Of a stretch of 64,000 bases of DNA, positions 1-12,144 are shown in pieces. The notes beneath the pieces are model-generated. The model was not told where the DNA came from. It did not search any database and saw only the letters and a program-made list of their open reading frames with translations. Origin of the DNA: Crocodylus rhombifer (taxonomy: Eukaryota > Chordata > Crocodylia > Crocodylidae); the NCBI GenBank assembly GCA_038503035.1, contig JAVSML010024622.1:726097-790096 (forward strand). The letters are read 5' to 3'. Each line of letters begins with the position of its first letter. The first letter of the stretch is position 1. The translations under genes were made by a program, and so were the position numbers.

Positions 1-1237
1 GGTGTTGTAACCTTTGGGTGCTGTGAGATCCTTGTAACGGTGTTGTGAGATGTTCCTGCACAAATAGTTGCACCTACACATGATTCACAAGAGAAACTTA
101 GAGACTTCAAATAGGAATCCATAATGTCACAGTCTTGCTGACTTGTTGTGGTCTTTCTGTGTTTGTTGCAACAGAAGAATTTCTCTCTCATTTTTCCATA
201 GTCAAGAAATGAGCGAAACTTAAGAGAGAGGATTTTCTGAGGTGTGTTTTGAAGTGAAGAATCACTGACAGATGTACAGATTTGATCCAGGTAAGATTAG
301 AGCACTTTGAAGAAACAGTCAAGTTTCAATAGAAAAGCTTTTGAGCATTGTGTGTCATTCTACTGTAAATGATTAGAAACAGGTGATGGAAGGAAGATAT
401 GTATTTACCTACACTGCAAGGCAATATGAAATGAAACTGACTGCAGTAATACACTGGCATTTTAACAACATAAGCATTTGTGGTAACAGAAATACTAGAA
501 TGCAAGTATTCATTTTATCATACAAGTTGTTTTAGAACATGGCTTTGGCATAATTCCTTGTTACCATTTACATTTCAAATGGAAATAAAATTCACCGTCA
601 TGCTGCCCGCCGTTGGCAAAAACACACATTCTCCCATCACACTGTACAAACTAGGTGTAAGTGTAACACGCCCAGCCCATTACCTAAGCAATTCTAAACA
701 AAACGTCTCTAATAGATAATATGCTTCAGGCAACTGCCCAAGTCAACAGAAGGATTTTATCAGCAATCCTTTTGTTCTTTGGCAGAATTTGGTGTTAATG
801 TTACATATAATAACATTTGTGTATAGTGCACTATAAACACAACATACATGTATGTTGGAACTTTCATCCCAAAGCAATACACTAAACATTATTAACAAGG
901 ATTACTTCATCCATCACTGAAATGTATCTCTGTACAGAGTAAAAGCTAGCAACTGGATAAAAGTATACAGCAACATTACACAATAGTTTAGGACGTATAC
1001 CGTATCCAATTGGGACTGCCCAGATAATTCATGTAGCTATCCAAAAATTGAGGGCATTGTTCATCTGTAACCTTGTGATAATCTTTAATGACCATAAATG
1101 GCAAACACTTCACTTTTACATTAAGACAGCACCTCTTGAATCACAGCATTCAAGGAACAGAGGGCCAACTACTAAATTAATAATACCCCTTCCTAGAGCA
1201 AAGAGATCTTCAGTATGTGTCTTTCATCCAAATGCCA
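1..1237. other. AT-rich non-coding sequence
   Basis: No exon, RNA gene or clear repeat boundary was recognised here. The short open frames lack codon structure or similarity to a known family. Confidence 0.6.
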
Positions 1238-1302
1238 GCAGAATGGGGCTGGACTCGATCTTCAGAGATCCCTTCCAGCCCTAAGGTATATTAAGTCTAT
1301 GG
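1238..1302 (+). mobile_element. CR1 LINE 3' tail fragment
   Basis: The segment carries the typical CR1 3'-UTR pattern on the plus strand: a GGGCTGGACTCGAT block, then CCCTTCCAGCCCTAA, then a tail like TTAAGTCTATGGAA. The same pattern ends the long CR1 copy at 8.7 kb. Only about 60 bp remain, so this is a severely 5'-truncated copy. Confidence 0.75.
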
Positions 1303-1517
1303 AATATAATGGCCTTTAACTCGTGAAATTTAACAGAAGCAGAACTCAATACAGCATACTCCCTCTGTCCTGTTAAGTAGTTATAAGCCGAGCGATTACA
1401 TGCGCATGTCTACAAGTCACATGTCTACAACTCAGGTACCACAAGACCTTTTTGGTTTGTGGCCTCCACAGTAGCATACAAAACATGGATTTAGGCAACT
1501 ATGTTCCTTGTATGCTG

Positions 1518-1722
1518 CAGTGGTTTTCAAACTTCCTAAAGCCATGGAGCCCTTTCACATCATTTTTACTGTGGAGCTCCTAGCTCCTGACTTCGCAGGC
1601 TGTGAGCTGATGTGTAGGCCAGCCTACCTATGACATCTCCCAGCCTGTGCCTCCTCTGCCATCACCCCCAAACTCTTTGGGGAACCCTGTGCAATTTGTG
1701 GAATACAGTTTGAAAACCACTG
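1518..1722. mobile_element. hAT-type MITE, 205 bp
   Basis: The ends are perfect 16-bp terminal inverted repeats, CAGTGGTTTTCAAACT at 1518-1533 and its complement at 1707-1722. The flanking 8-mers are GTATGCTG and GTATGGCA, matching at 5 of 8 positions, as expected for an old 8-bp hAT target duplication. The CAG-RTGGTTYTCAAA end is a classic hAT terminus. It encodes no protein. Confidence 0.85.
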
Positions 1723-1949
1723 GTATGGCACAAAGAGAGAGTTAGGCACCTCAGAAGGATGATACAAAATACTGGCATGCTGAGTAAGAAAGCCCCTAGT
1801 TACACAGCTCAGATGCCTGGCTCATGACTACAGGGAGATTCCTTTATCCCCCTGAGATCTAACACACACAATTCTCCTTTAAGAGTCCGTATCTAAAAAA
1901 CTTCTTTCCAAGCACTGAGTGGGGCTTATTCTTTTCTTTTAAAACATAG

Positions 1950-2375
1950 CTGGAGGAGCAGCTCACCTTGGTCTAGTGATTCTAGCACTTGCCTGAGACA
2001 TTTGCATAAGATTAATTTAGCAAGACAGAGAACACAAGATGCAGCATAACTATAACCTAATGGTTAAGGCACTTGTACAGAAGAATGGTGTCTTGGATTC
2101 CAATCTCTGCTCCCAGAACTGTCTGTACCTGTTACATTAAATGGTCACTAAATGTAAAGGAAAATGACCCTGGATACAGAATCTAGGACTTGCCCTCTCC
2201 CAGGCAAGTAATATCACCTCTTGAGCTCTCACTCCAGCCCCACGAATTTTACCTTCTTAACTGCATACAACAACCCAAGATGAGGAATAAGGAGTCCTGC
2301 CACCAGCCTAACTTAACTTACTGGAGAGCACTCTCCTGATGGGCAGCTGATGTAGGTTTCAATCCACCTCCGACT
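1950..2375 (+). repeat. Cluster of tRNA-like SINE heads
   Basis: The clearest unit, about 2048-2112, has an A-box-like TGGTTAAGGCAC (2061-2072) and a B-box-like GGATTCCAATC (2095-2105) at tRNA-like spacing. A second B-box-like GGTTTCAATCC lies at 2355-2365. An A-box-like stretch ending CTAGCACTTGCCTGAGAC lies near 1975-2000. These look like degraded pol III SINE heads; the flanks do not fold as functional tRNA genes. Similar heads occur at 48.78 and 49.11 kb. Confidence 0.45.
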
Positions 2376-2416
2376 GAGGAAGGCCTAGAAACCTGGTCAC
2401 AATTTAACCTCTAAAT

Positions 2417-2759
2417 CAAGGGTTGGCAATGTTTTTTGATGGGGAGGGAGGGGGCAGAATGACTTAGCTCAGGTTGAAGGTAGGCTGGCATTAGGACCCA
2501 GCTGCAGCATGGTATAGTGAAAGCCCCCTTCCTGCCAGAGCCTGTGCTACCTTACTTTGGTACAGCATAGGCAGTGCTCCCCCTGTGCCTAAGCCCTGGG
2601 TACGCAACCACAGCACAGCATGGCAAAGCTACCCCTTTGCCAAAGCCCCAGGTAACTGACTGTGGCATGGCGCACACAGAGCCCCCTCTTGCCAAATGCT
2701 GCTGAAGCCGTGGCTCTGTGGGCTGGATCTGGTCTTCAGGCCATAACTGTCAACCCCTG
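2417..2759. mobile_element. Probable hAT non-autonomous element
   Basis: Its ends read CAAGGGTTGGCAA and, as reverse complement of the right end, CAGGGGTTGACAG, a typical hAT terminus pair. The interior is CC/GG-rich (GCCCCCTCTTGCC-type blocks). The flanking 8-mers match poorly (4 of 8), so the boundary is inferred from the inverted repeats. No coding capacity was seen. Confidence 0.6.
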
Positions 2760-3096
2760 TTCCAGACTAATATATTGAAGTTGGGTGGCAACTTCTAGTT
2801 CCATGTTATTAATAAAGTGGTTGAAACCACATTTGTGGGAACTTAATCTGTCAGTGTGCTAGGCACACTTAGGCATGTCTACTGGGTTGGGCCTCATAAA
2901 GGACTTGTGTGCTACTACTCTGCCTAGTTTCTGGATACTGGTGGGTCAGAGTCAGAAGCCAGGTATACCTAGCTGCCCAGAAGTACCCTAACCCAAGCAT
3001 GTACAAAAACAGAAATGCAGACACTTTGGGGACTTTTGGGTTGAAATGTAGGTGCCTACTGATCCTAGCTGCACCTAGGGTTAGGCAGCTGCTAAA

Positions 3097-3568
3097 TCAC
3101 AGAATCACTGAGTCGGAAGGGACCTAGACAGATCATGTAGTCTGACTCCCTGCCATGGGCAGGAAGGAGCACTGGGGATGACAGGGGTCATAAGACCCCA
3201 GCCAGGTGTCTATCCAGTCTCCTCTTGAAGATTTCCAGGGAAGGCGAGAGCACCACCTCTCTGGGAAGCCTATTCCAGGCTCTGGCCACCCTTCCAGTGA
3301 AGTAGGTCTTCCTAATATCTAACCCAAACCTATCCTCCCTCAGCTTGTGGCCATTGTTCCTGGTGACTCCAAGGGAGGCCCTGGTGAACAGACTTTCCCC
3401 AAGTCCCTGCTGGTGGCCCCTGATAAAGTTGTAGGCAGCCACAAGATCCCCCTCAGTCTCCTCTTGTGGAAACTGAACAGATTCAGGTCCCCTCAGCCTC
3501 TCCTCATAGGGCTGGCCATGGAGGCCCTCAACCATACAAGTGGCCCTCCTCTGGACCCTCATAAATAG
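3097..3568 (-). mobile_element. CR1 LINE, 5'-truncated (copy D)
   Basis: On the minus strand this is the last part of CR1 ORF2 plus the 3' UTR. The open frame 3562-3188 (124 codons) encodes the CR1 C-terminal region, with QRRATCMVEG, LVAAYNFIRG, LFTRASLGVTRNNGHKL and NRLPREVV blocks in the same order as copies A, B and C. The 3' end (3097-3130) is the CACAGAATCACTGAGTCGG type. This differs from the ATAGATTTC tail of the other copies and resembles avian CR1 ends. The sequence is divergent from copies A-C, so it belongs to a different subfamily. It has no endonuclease or catalytic RT motifs and cannot move. Confidence 0.9.
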
Positions 3569-4293
3569 GGCCTTTTAGATTGTCATTTTGGACTCAGGTA
3601 TTTAACATTCACCTAAGTACTGTTTTAAGGGCCAAATTTTTATTTTTGTTTGGACCTGGTCTTCCTGTCAAACCAAACTTGCATATTGGTGCTTTCATTT
3701 GTTCATTTCCTACAGACCTGCAGGCTAAAGAGTGACTGTCTTGTTGACTTGCTCAATTTTTCCATTGATACTGTTTATTAGTTTCATGTACTGGGTCATG
3801 CACATATTACTAATGTATCCAGTAACTTACAATGCTGTGTCATATGGAAACAGAAAGGAATTATGTGACACTTTGACTGAAGCAAGTGACTTCTCATAAT
3901 CACATTATTAAATCAACAATCCTTGTGAGGCTGTTAATGTAGGAAAGAGGAACTGGTTTCCTTCAGGAGGGTAGGAGAAGATGCTTTTCAATTCATTCAT
4001 TTCCAGAATACTCTGACCAAAATACTAGAGACTGTACTCAGTTGTAACAGTCATGCTTATAACAGAGCTGGTTGTCTCAGGTAATCCTAAGGACTTTTTT
4101 CATAGCAAATACTTCAGTGAAAATCAACTCTGTTTATGAAGCAACTGGTTATGTTCATCCTGAACTGAGATAGATTAAGTCACAAAACTGCATTTCTGAA
4201 ATATTTCTTTGGTTTCAGGCATGTGAAGGAGCACATGTTACTCTTCAGAGTTGGAGGTTGCCTGCATAATGAGGCTTTGAGGAACCAGACAAG
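3569..4293. other. Non-coding, nothing recognised
   Basis: AT-rich unique-looking sequence without exon signals, RNA genes or repeat termini that I can identify. Confidence 0.55.
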
Positions 4294-4399
4294 CAGGGCC
4301 AGCCCATCCAATAGGCAAACTGAGCAGTTGCCCCTGCAGGGGCGGTAGTAGCAATATATTTTTTGCCCAAAGATGGCAAAACCGGTAGGACCAGCCCTG
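4294..4399. mobile_element. Short DNA-transposon MITE, 106 bp
   Basis: The left end CAGGGCCAGCCC and the complement of the right end, CAGGGCTGGTCC, form imperfect inverted repeats. Flanks CAGACAAG and AAGGTAAG match at 5 of 8 positions, with most of the differences being transitions. The interior has the 'TTGCCC...GGGCGG' style common in old amniote MITEs. Confidence 0.6.
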
Positions 4400-5339
4400 A
4401 AGGTAAGCAAAACTCAAGTGTTAGTACACTAGGGGATTACACACTTCATTGCTTTTTTAGGCTGAGCTCACTGCATTCAGCAGAGGCTCTGGTTGGCTGA
4501 CTAGTAGGCTGGTGAGAGAGCCACCTGATTGACTTGACTGTATTCCAGCAAAAATCATGTAAAAATCTACAGGCTGCCACAGAACATTTCAATGAATCAC
4601 CATTTTCTGATACCAAAACCCTCTCTGCTGGATGAAATCCAACCAGGTCTAACACTAACTATGGCTTTCCTTTCTAGGAGCACTATGTAATTCCATCTAC
4701 TCTTGTTCCCATAGCAAGGCCCTCCCTTCTCCCCAGCTTGGTTAGGCATGCTGTGAGACTCTTCACCTATGCCACAGCTCTATGTACTCCTACTTTTTCC
4801 AGAAGCTCCCCAGTGGGGATTGTGACATATACAGCAAATCAGCCAGTCACCTGATTTTAGCAACTAGTAGGCTTTCTAGTTTTCCAGTTGCTACTATCAG
4901 GGTATCCCACTGGAAACTGAACGTTTCCTGAGGTTCTGGAATTGGCTGACTGTTGTCTTAAAAAATTATCACATTGTAAACAGAGAAATGTCATCATCTT
5001 GAGTGCGACACCTCATTTTGCTTAGCCAATTAACATCTGTATTATCCTTATGCATTAATAAATAAGTGTCCCAAGGATTACATTTATCCAGAGACTCTAT
5101 AACAAGCAATTCATATGCAATTCTTTTGGTATTTTCATGTAGGGCCAAGCAGGGTAGAAGTGCAGGGGTAATCTCCCCACCTTTGTGTCTTCTGGTGTCA
5201 AGATAAGCCAACAAGTGCACAAGAGAGCCCTGGGCAGGGATTCAGGGATAGACCAACGAATGTAGACTTAAAGTGACCAGGAACTCTTTGAAGGGAGGGT
5301 ACTGTGATCTGTTCTTGAGTGCAAGGATAGACTTAGGGC
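4400..5339. other. Non-coding, nothing recognised
   Basis: No convincing exon or repeat family. The short open frames on either strand have no recognisable domain. Confidence 0.5.
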
Positions 5340-5357
5340 ACACTAATCAAACTCATT

Positions 5358-5753
5358 GTCAGGGGCATGGACCAAGGTGGTCAAGGGCCCCAAAGCCCGC
5401 CGCACCAAGGCCCCTCCCTCACTGGAGCTTAGCAACAGGTTCGCACCTCTTGCAGCCCCAGCAGAGCCTGCTCAGTTGCCGGCTCCCGCAGGCAAACCAG
5501 GCTCAACCACAGCTACTGCCCCTGCTCTCCCCAAGACAAAACGAGCTCGGGCTATAGGCTGAGGAGGATCCACGTAGTGAACCAAAGACTGTGGAGCTGG
5601 TGTCATCGGGAAGGCTTTGGCTTCCATGACCACAGCCCACTCTTTGGCGAGAGAGGCAGCAAGCTGCTGGGAAGAGATGGCCTCCACCTCTCCCCCCTGG
5701 GGAGGAGGCTCTTCTCAGCCAGGCTGGCTGACCTGCTCCACCGGGCTTTAAAC
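5358..5753 (+). pseudogene. CR1 ORF1 remnant with esterase C-terminal half
   Basis: The frame 5358-5562 encodes a basic, Pro/Ala-rich linker containing LELSNRFAPLAAPAEPAQ and ending PKTKRARA. From about 5550, in another frame, comes the end of the SGNH/GDSL-type esterase that CR1 ORF1 carries (family knowledge: PHD and esterase domains of CR1-like LINEs). It has VVNQRLWSW, HREGFGFHDHSPLF and D-G-L-H-L-S (Asp codon 5676-5678, His codon 5685-5687), then a stop after RALN. Compared with antisense copy B, the block from the GDS serine through GTND is missing, a deletion of roughly 300 bp at about 5545-5555. The catalytic Asp/His half survives and the Ser half is gone. The lack of an ATG shows the 5' end is cut. 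Confidence 0.85.
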
Positions 5754-5904
5754 TAAGCCCGCTGGGGGATGGGGGGACTACTGCCACTGCTGGCCCGCTG
5801 AGCAACCCTTGCAAAGCCAGCAGACCAAGGCACTTAAGAGAGCCCACCCCTGCCCCAGCACTGGCACAATCTGTGGGCAAGGCAAGAGCCCCCAAGGGGA
5901 CACT

Positions 5905-8652
5905 CGCCTGCCTGTACACTAATGCCAGGAGCCTGGGCAACAAGCAGGAGGAGCTCGTCCTCCTGCTCAGTGCAAAGAATTAAGACGTCATTGGGATAAC
6001 GGAGACCTGGTGGGACTCCACCCATGACTGGACCACGGGTATAGAGGGCTGTACCCTGTACAGGAGGGATCGTGTTGACAAAAGGGGCGGGTGTAGCTCT
6101 CTATGTGAAGGAAAGCTACATGTCCCTGCAAGCTGATGTTGGTGACCAGCATGGACAGCTAGAGACCCTCTGGGTAAAAATTCATGGGGAATACGGCACA
6201 GGGGACACAACGGTGGGAGTCTACTGCAGACCTCCCACTCAAAGTCCTGAGCTTCACCAGGAGTTCGCCCGGGAACTGACTGAGGCCGCTTGCTCCAGGA
6301 CCTTGGTTGTCATGGGTGACTTCAATTACCCGGACATCTCGTGGGAAGATCACTCAGCAAAATCCGAGCGGTCGCAAAGCTTTCTCTCGTGCATGGATGA
6401 CCTCTACTTGACTCAAGAAGTCTATGGGCCAACGAGAGGCAAAGCGCTGCTCAGCCTGGTACTGGCTACGGGGGACAACCTAATCGGCAACCTAGTGATC
6501 GATGGGAAGCTGGGTGACAGTGACCACAAGCTGATCAACTTCACCATCTGCCGTAAAGCTGGCAAGTCAGTCAGCAACACAGAAGTCCTTGACTTCAGAA
6601 AAGCTGACTTCGACAAGCTCAAGAGGCTTGTCGGTCAGGCCCTTAGGGACCATGACCCCAGGGAGAGGGGAGTTCAAGAAGAGTGGTTGCTTCTCAAGGA
6701 AGTGATCCTCAGTGCACAAGCTAAATCTATTCCAACATGGAGGAAAGGCAGCAAGAAGGCACAGCAGCCCTCCTGGCTCTCCAGGGACCTAGCGGACCTC
6801 CTACGACTAAAAAGGAAAGCCTACAAAGGATGGAGGACGGGATTCACCTCCAAGGAGGATTATTCTGCACTGGTCCGGTCCTGCAGGGAGCAAACCAGGA
6901 AAGACAAGGCTGCAACTGAACTCCAACTAGCTTCAAGCAACAAGGACAACAAAAAGTCCTTTTTCAGATATGTGGGGAGCCGGAGGAAAAGCAAGGGCAA
7001 CGTTGGACCCCTGCTAAACCAGATGGGTCTACTGGCAACTGACGCCCAGGAAAAAGCCAACCTATTAAATAGGTACTTTGCGTCAGTCTTTCATCAGTCC
7101 CATGGGACGCCCATGCCTGCTATGGGACAGGGAGATCCGGGTGATGGGGATCCCCTACCCTCCATAAATGTTGACCTCGTGATGGAACATCTTGAGAAGC
7201 TGGATGCCTTCAAGTCAGCTGGCCCTGACAATCTGCACCCCAGGGTACTCAAGGAGCTGGCGAGTGTCATAGCCCAGCCCCTGGCACGGATCTTTGAAAA
7301 CTCCTGGCACTATGGTGTAGTGCCCGAAGACTGGAAGAAGGCCAATGTGGTGCCGATCTTCAAGAAAGGGAGGAGAGTGGATCCGGCTAACTACAGGCCC
7401 ATTAGCCTGACTTCTATCCTGGGGAAGATCTTAGAAAAGTTTATTAGGGAGGCCATCCTTGATGGACTGGCCCAGGCTAACATCCTAAGGGATAGCCAGC
7501 ACAGGTTTGTTGCGGGTAGGTCTTGTTTGACCAATCTCATTTCTTTCTATGACCAGGTGACCTATCACCTGGACAAGGGAGAAGAGATTAATGTCATATA
7601 TCTTGACTTCAAAAAAGCTTTTGATCTGGTATCCCATGATCACCTCTTGGCCAAACTGCCCAGTTGTGGCCTTGGCTCCACCACGATCCGCTGGCTGGGA
7701 AACTAACCCCGTGGTTGGACCCAGAGGGTTGTAATTGATGGCAGTCACTCATCATGGTGCCCTGTGACCAGTGGGGTCCCTCAAGGCTCCGTCCTTGGAC
7801 CCATACTGTTCAACATCTTCATTAATGATGTGGACATTGGAGTCAGGAGTGGACTGGCCAAGTTCGCCGATGACACCAAACTTTGGGGCAAAGCATCCAC
7901 GCCAGAATATAGGTGAGTGATCCAGGCTGACCTGGACAAGCTCAGCAAATGGGCAGACGAGAATCTGATGGTGTTTAACACCGAAAAATGCAAGGTTCTC
8001 CACCTTGGGAGGAAAAACCTGCAGCATCCTTATAGGCTCGGCAGTGCTATGTTGAAGAAAGAGACTTGGGGGTCATCACTGACCACAAGATGAACATGAG
8101 CCTGCAATGCGATTCTGCGGCTAGTAAAGCAACCAAAACACTGGCTTGCATCCATAGATGCTTCTCAAACAAATCCCGGGACGTCATTCTCCCCTTGTAC
8201 TCGGCCTTGGTGAGGCCGCAGCTGGAGTACTGCGTCCAGTTTTGGGCTCCACAATTCAAAAAGGATGTGGAGAAGCTTGAGAGAGTCCAGAGGAAAGCCA
8301 CACACATGATCAGAGGTCAGGAAAACAGATCTTACGATGATAGGCTGAGAGACATGGGACTCTTTAGCCTGGAAAAGCGTAGGCTCAGGGGTTATCTGAT
8401 GGCCACCTATAAGTTTATTAGGGGTGACCACCAGGATCTGGGGGAATGTTTGCTCACCAGAGCGTCCTAAGGGATGACTAGGTCAAACGGTCACAAACTC
8501 CTGCAAGACCGTTTCAGGCTGGACAGAAGGAAGAATTTCTTTACTGTCCGAGCCCCCAAGGTCTGGAACAGTCTGCCAGCGGAGGTGGTTCAAGCACCTA
8601 CATTGAACACCTTCAAGAGTAAATTGGATGCTTATCTTGCTGGGATCCTATG
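5905..8652 (+). pseudogene. CR1 ORF2 (AP endonuclease + reverse transcriptase), broken
   Basis: This is the CR1 pol protein that nicks target DNA and reverse transcribes the element RNA. The endonuclease starts LACLYTNARSLGNKQEEL (about 5909) and has ITETWWDS, VVMGDFNYPDISWE (about 6309-6350) and GDSDHKLINF near 6513. RT blocks include KSAGPDNLHPRVLKEL, VVPIFKKG, NYRPISLTSILGK (about 7390-7430), IYLDFKKAFD (about 7597-7626), [14 protein letters not shown] (about 7770-7810) and catalytic FADDTKLWG (7861-7887). The longest open stretch is 6072-7706, which begins at a non-ATG codon and is only part of the protein. Its C-terminal part, 8066-8652, contains [14 protein letters not shown]. All three catalytic regions are still readable, but stops and frameshifts make it non-functional. 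Confidence 0.95.
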
Positions 8653-8748
8653 ACTCCAGCTGACTTCCTGCCCTTTGGGCAGGGAGCTGGACTCGATGAT
8701 CTCCCAAGGTCCCTTCCAGCCCTGATGTCTATAAAATCTATGAAATTT

Positions 8749-10027
8749 ATTTGGTTTTGTCTAGATTTCCAGAATCGACCCCAAGACCTCAAATCTTGCA
8801 AATCCTTATATGCAGCATAGAGAACAATCATATTCACAGGCTTCTTGCACATAAATTCTTAGTCTCAAACATTCAAGACAAAAAAGGAATAGGTATGGGA
8901 TGAAGAACGAACTTGTCTGAGAAGATAAGAATTTAAGTGTAACTCTTGTCAATTTAATATGACATCTAGCTATCAGTTTTCTGCTACTAGCAGGAGGAAT
9001 CTGGTGGCCATGCAACAGCATCTTACTAATGCAGGATCTGGGGCCCTTGTACTCCCCATCCTAGCCATCCAAGCATGTGAACAGTCCCACTAAATTCAAT
9101 GAACAAGTGAGAGACACTCAGAGGAAAACACAAGACAAGACAAGACAACAGTGCACAAACATTCTAGTACATTTTATATCTATAAAGAAGAACCACTTAC
9201 TAATGCAAATGGATGATAATAGTGTGTTCATATGGTATACAGGAATGCACATTAAATTTACATTAGGGTTATTTATTTTAAACCACATAGTATAAGAATT
9301 TATAGTGACTGGAAATGTACTGAACAAAATTACAAAATCTATTGCATAACTTAGTCCAGAAATATATATATCTAATACGTAAAATCATCAGATTCACTTC
9401 TTGGGGGTTTTGTTCAAATATGATTTGTCACTGTTGCTAAGACAGTGTTCATAACTCCCAATTTTATGCTGGATTAGGGGAGGAAGCAACTCAAAATCAG
9501 AAAGTTTCTCCTCACTTTGTGGCAAAGCCATACGTTTAATGAATTTGGAATAATTTTTAGATCTAGGATTGCCCATTATATGTATATGCGCAGTGCCTAG
9601 CATAAGACCTTTGAGGCCTCTAGGATTAATAAAATAGAATAAAATGATAACAGTAATAATTTTTTAAAATACTGACTAATAACAATGAGCCTTGTCTGAA
9701 TACAGACCATGTACCAAAACTTAAAAACATGTTTGCTTTATATGGTTTTGCCAAAAACTTGTAGAAAAACACAACTACCTCCTCTGGTGTCATTTTAGAT
9801 CACAGATTTATGGAAGACAAAATGTATTTCCAATTACTGTTCAAGTCTACAGAGTACAATAATTCATATAAGTTTCTCTGTAAGCAAAATTGACTTATTT
9901 AAAGATTAGTTATCCCATTCTTGGTAATACATTAAGTAATTAAAATGCCTCCTATATGATGAAAAATGTACTTTCCATATTTTGTAGAACATATATTCTC
10001 CCAGAATTAAGAACAACCAACCACAGC
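8749..10027. other. AT-rich non-coding sequence
   Basis: Only a short AAGAC triplication (9132-9148) and an ATATATAT run (9363-9371) stand out. No gene or repeat family was recognised. Confidence 0.55.
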
Positions 10028-10460
10028 GGGTGCATCTACATCTGCAAGTAATAAAAAGCAATAAACTCTGGTGCATATCACGCCAGAGTTTTTTGTTCCT
10101 GGGTGCCACATTTACACGTGTACCAGCCTGGGACCATATCATGTAGAGTTGAGCAGCCCCAGCTGGCAGGGGGCCCCAGCGGCTAGCCTCCCAGCCCAGG
10201 GCGAGGGGCTGGCTGGGGCACGAGAGTGCTTCAGTGCGGGGCTAGCCCTCATGCCCCAGCTAGTCCTATCAGTGTGTGCACATGCATTGCTGTGCAGTAA
10301 ATAATGCCACTCCAGGATTGTACTTGTATTTTCAAGCACTAACCTATGGCAGCATTTATTAGTTTACTGCAAACTAGTAGGGCTGCATGTGCAGATGTGG
10401 AGACTTTACTGCGTAGCTAATCAGGCAGCTCCACAGTAAACATCTCAGGTAGACACACCC
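10028..10460. mobile_element. Harbinger-like MITE with GC-rich core
   Basis: The left end GGGTGCATCTACATCTG and the complement of the right end, GGGTGTGTCTACCTG, are related inverted repeats shared with the family at 34.3, 47.5, 48.3, 55.9 and 57.4 kb. The GC-rich core (10150-10265) contains GGGCTGGCTGGGGCACGAG followed by AGTGCTTCAGTG, which recurs in the element at 59.42 kb. No coding capacity. The target duplication is not clear for this copy. Confidence 0.55.
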
Positions 10461-12140
10461 TGTGAGTACACAAAATCTAAATACTTGGTTTCTTTCCAAA
10501 TAGCGTTACTTGCACACAAGGTTCAAAATTAAATATTTATTGTAAATGACTCAGTTATCGGTGTCACATGATATTCAGTATTTGTAAGCAGTGATAATAA
10601 GATGCAAATTACTTATCTTGGAGTGTCCTGAAGTAACTTATTCAATTTATTAGTAATTGTCCTTGATATTCTATATAAAAAATGTTCTCTTGTGACTATC
10701 TTCTAATGAAAAAGTCATATAGGACATGTGAAAGCAGTTAACTATCAAAATGTATTGTTTCCATATTTAATGTACTGTATAATATAAAACAACCCAATGC
10801 AATGTAATTGTATTTCTAATGTCTATCATATTTTATAGGGGGGGATGTAGGGGTGTGGTTACACATTTATTTATCTATTTACATATTACTAGTGGCTAGA
10901 TTATAAGATTGCTTTGTCCTGTACTATATTGCTATAGCACATTATGTAAAAATAGATCATGTAATTAAAGATTGCATATAGGCACAATATATGAGGTTAG
11001 AATTGAAACTACATGAAACCTTAACTATACAGTCTTCTACTATCACATCCATCTACCATTAAATAACAGAGGGTACCCAATTCTGTTGCCACCACATACA
11101 GAAATACTGTATCTACATGTATGTACAGAGCTCACACAAACTAATTTATTCTCACACCACATTTGGTGTGCTTCGCTCAACTTCCTGTAAAAAAGTTAAC
11201 AGCTAAATTATGTTACTATCAGCCCATCTACACTACCTAGAAATCTATATGGGTTCTAGCTATTATGCTTGGATGTATTTTTACAATATGAAAGGAAGAA
11301 TGTAATTCTAGCTTTGTATTAAGGAGTCATTTTCCACCCTAAATAACATGAACCAGAATAGATTCTGCTTAACCAGGAGTTTTTGTCCCAATTAAGTCAC
11401 ATTCCAGTTAACAGAGATGGTCCTTGCAAGAGTAATTGAAGACAGACACACATAGACCTGTGGTAAACCTTTGATTGAACAGGTCCATTCCCCTGGAAAT
11501 GTGACCTATAGTGGGTTAAGAAATGAGCTTTGAGTCTGCCCAATGTTCAGAGCAATAACAGCAGTGAGAAGCTAGACACTACTCATCCTGTATGTATACA
11601 TGAATTAATTTATAGTCCCAAAATATTATTTTCCTATGTAGAATAGGAAGTATTGTCCCGTTTTCATCAATGGACAACAGGATTCCAGAAGCAGGTAGTA
11701 GCAAAGCACTTTCTGCATTTTTGGCATGTAAGACAGCTAAGGGGGGGAACTGAAGATCAGTTTTTTAGGGCAGTGAATATGTAAAACAGCAGACCACTAG
11801 TTCACAGGAAAATATTCTTATTATTAGGAATAATTACTAGTTCCATTAACCAATAGTTTTGGCCATATTAGCCGTCTTAAAATTAGCTTCCCATTAGACA
11901 TTTTATGTACCTGTTAAGGGATTCTCCCAGTGGTTTGCAATCAAGATAAGTCTCAACATTTTTTGAAACCAGTGATGATATTTAGTCCTGGGAGTCTCTG
12001 CCTGTATATCATTCCAACAACATACATACCTAACATATTGAGAAAAACAAATGGGTTTCAGTTTCAAATTGCCAACTTTGCAGATACAAAACAAACCTTG
12101 AAGATTATTTCAGTACACCTCACTCACTGATTCTGATGCT
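10461..12140. other. AT-rich non-coding sequence
   Basis: No exon, RNA gene or repeat terminus recognised. The short run of G at 10841-10848 is the only local oddity. Confidence 0.55.
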
Positions 12141-12144
12141 GAGT

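Larger units (their letters stand above)
5345..8748 (+). mobile_element. CR1 LINE, nearly full-length 3.4 kb (copy A)
   Basis: This is the longest plus-strand LINE. It contains in order a piece of ORF1 (5358-5562), the C-terminal half of the ORF1 esterase (5550-5753), ORF2 endonuclease (about 5905-6590), reverse transcriptase (about 7150-8000), the ORF2 C-terminal region to about 8652, and a 3' UTR ending in an ATAAAATCTATGAAA-like tail at 8728-8748. The 5' end is truncated inside ORF1. ORF2 is broken by a stop near 5982, a frameshift near 6085, stops near 7704 and 7916, a deletion near 8048 and a stop near 8468. It is a dead copy. Confidence 0.95.

Noticed and set aside
2048..2112. Functional tRNA gene
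   Set aside because: The boxes are present but the acceptor and anticodon stems do not pair; it fits a SINE head.
5503..5943. Antisense open frame of 146 codons
   Set aside because: It lies on the opposite strand of CR1 ORF1/ORF2 sequence and is explained by the LINE's GC-rich codons.
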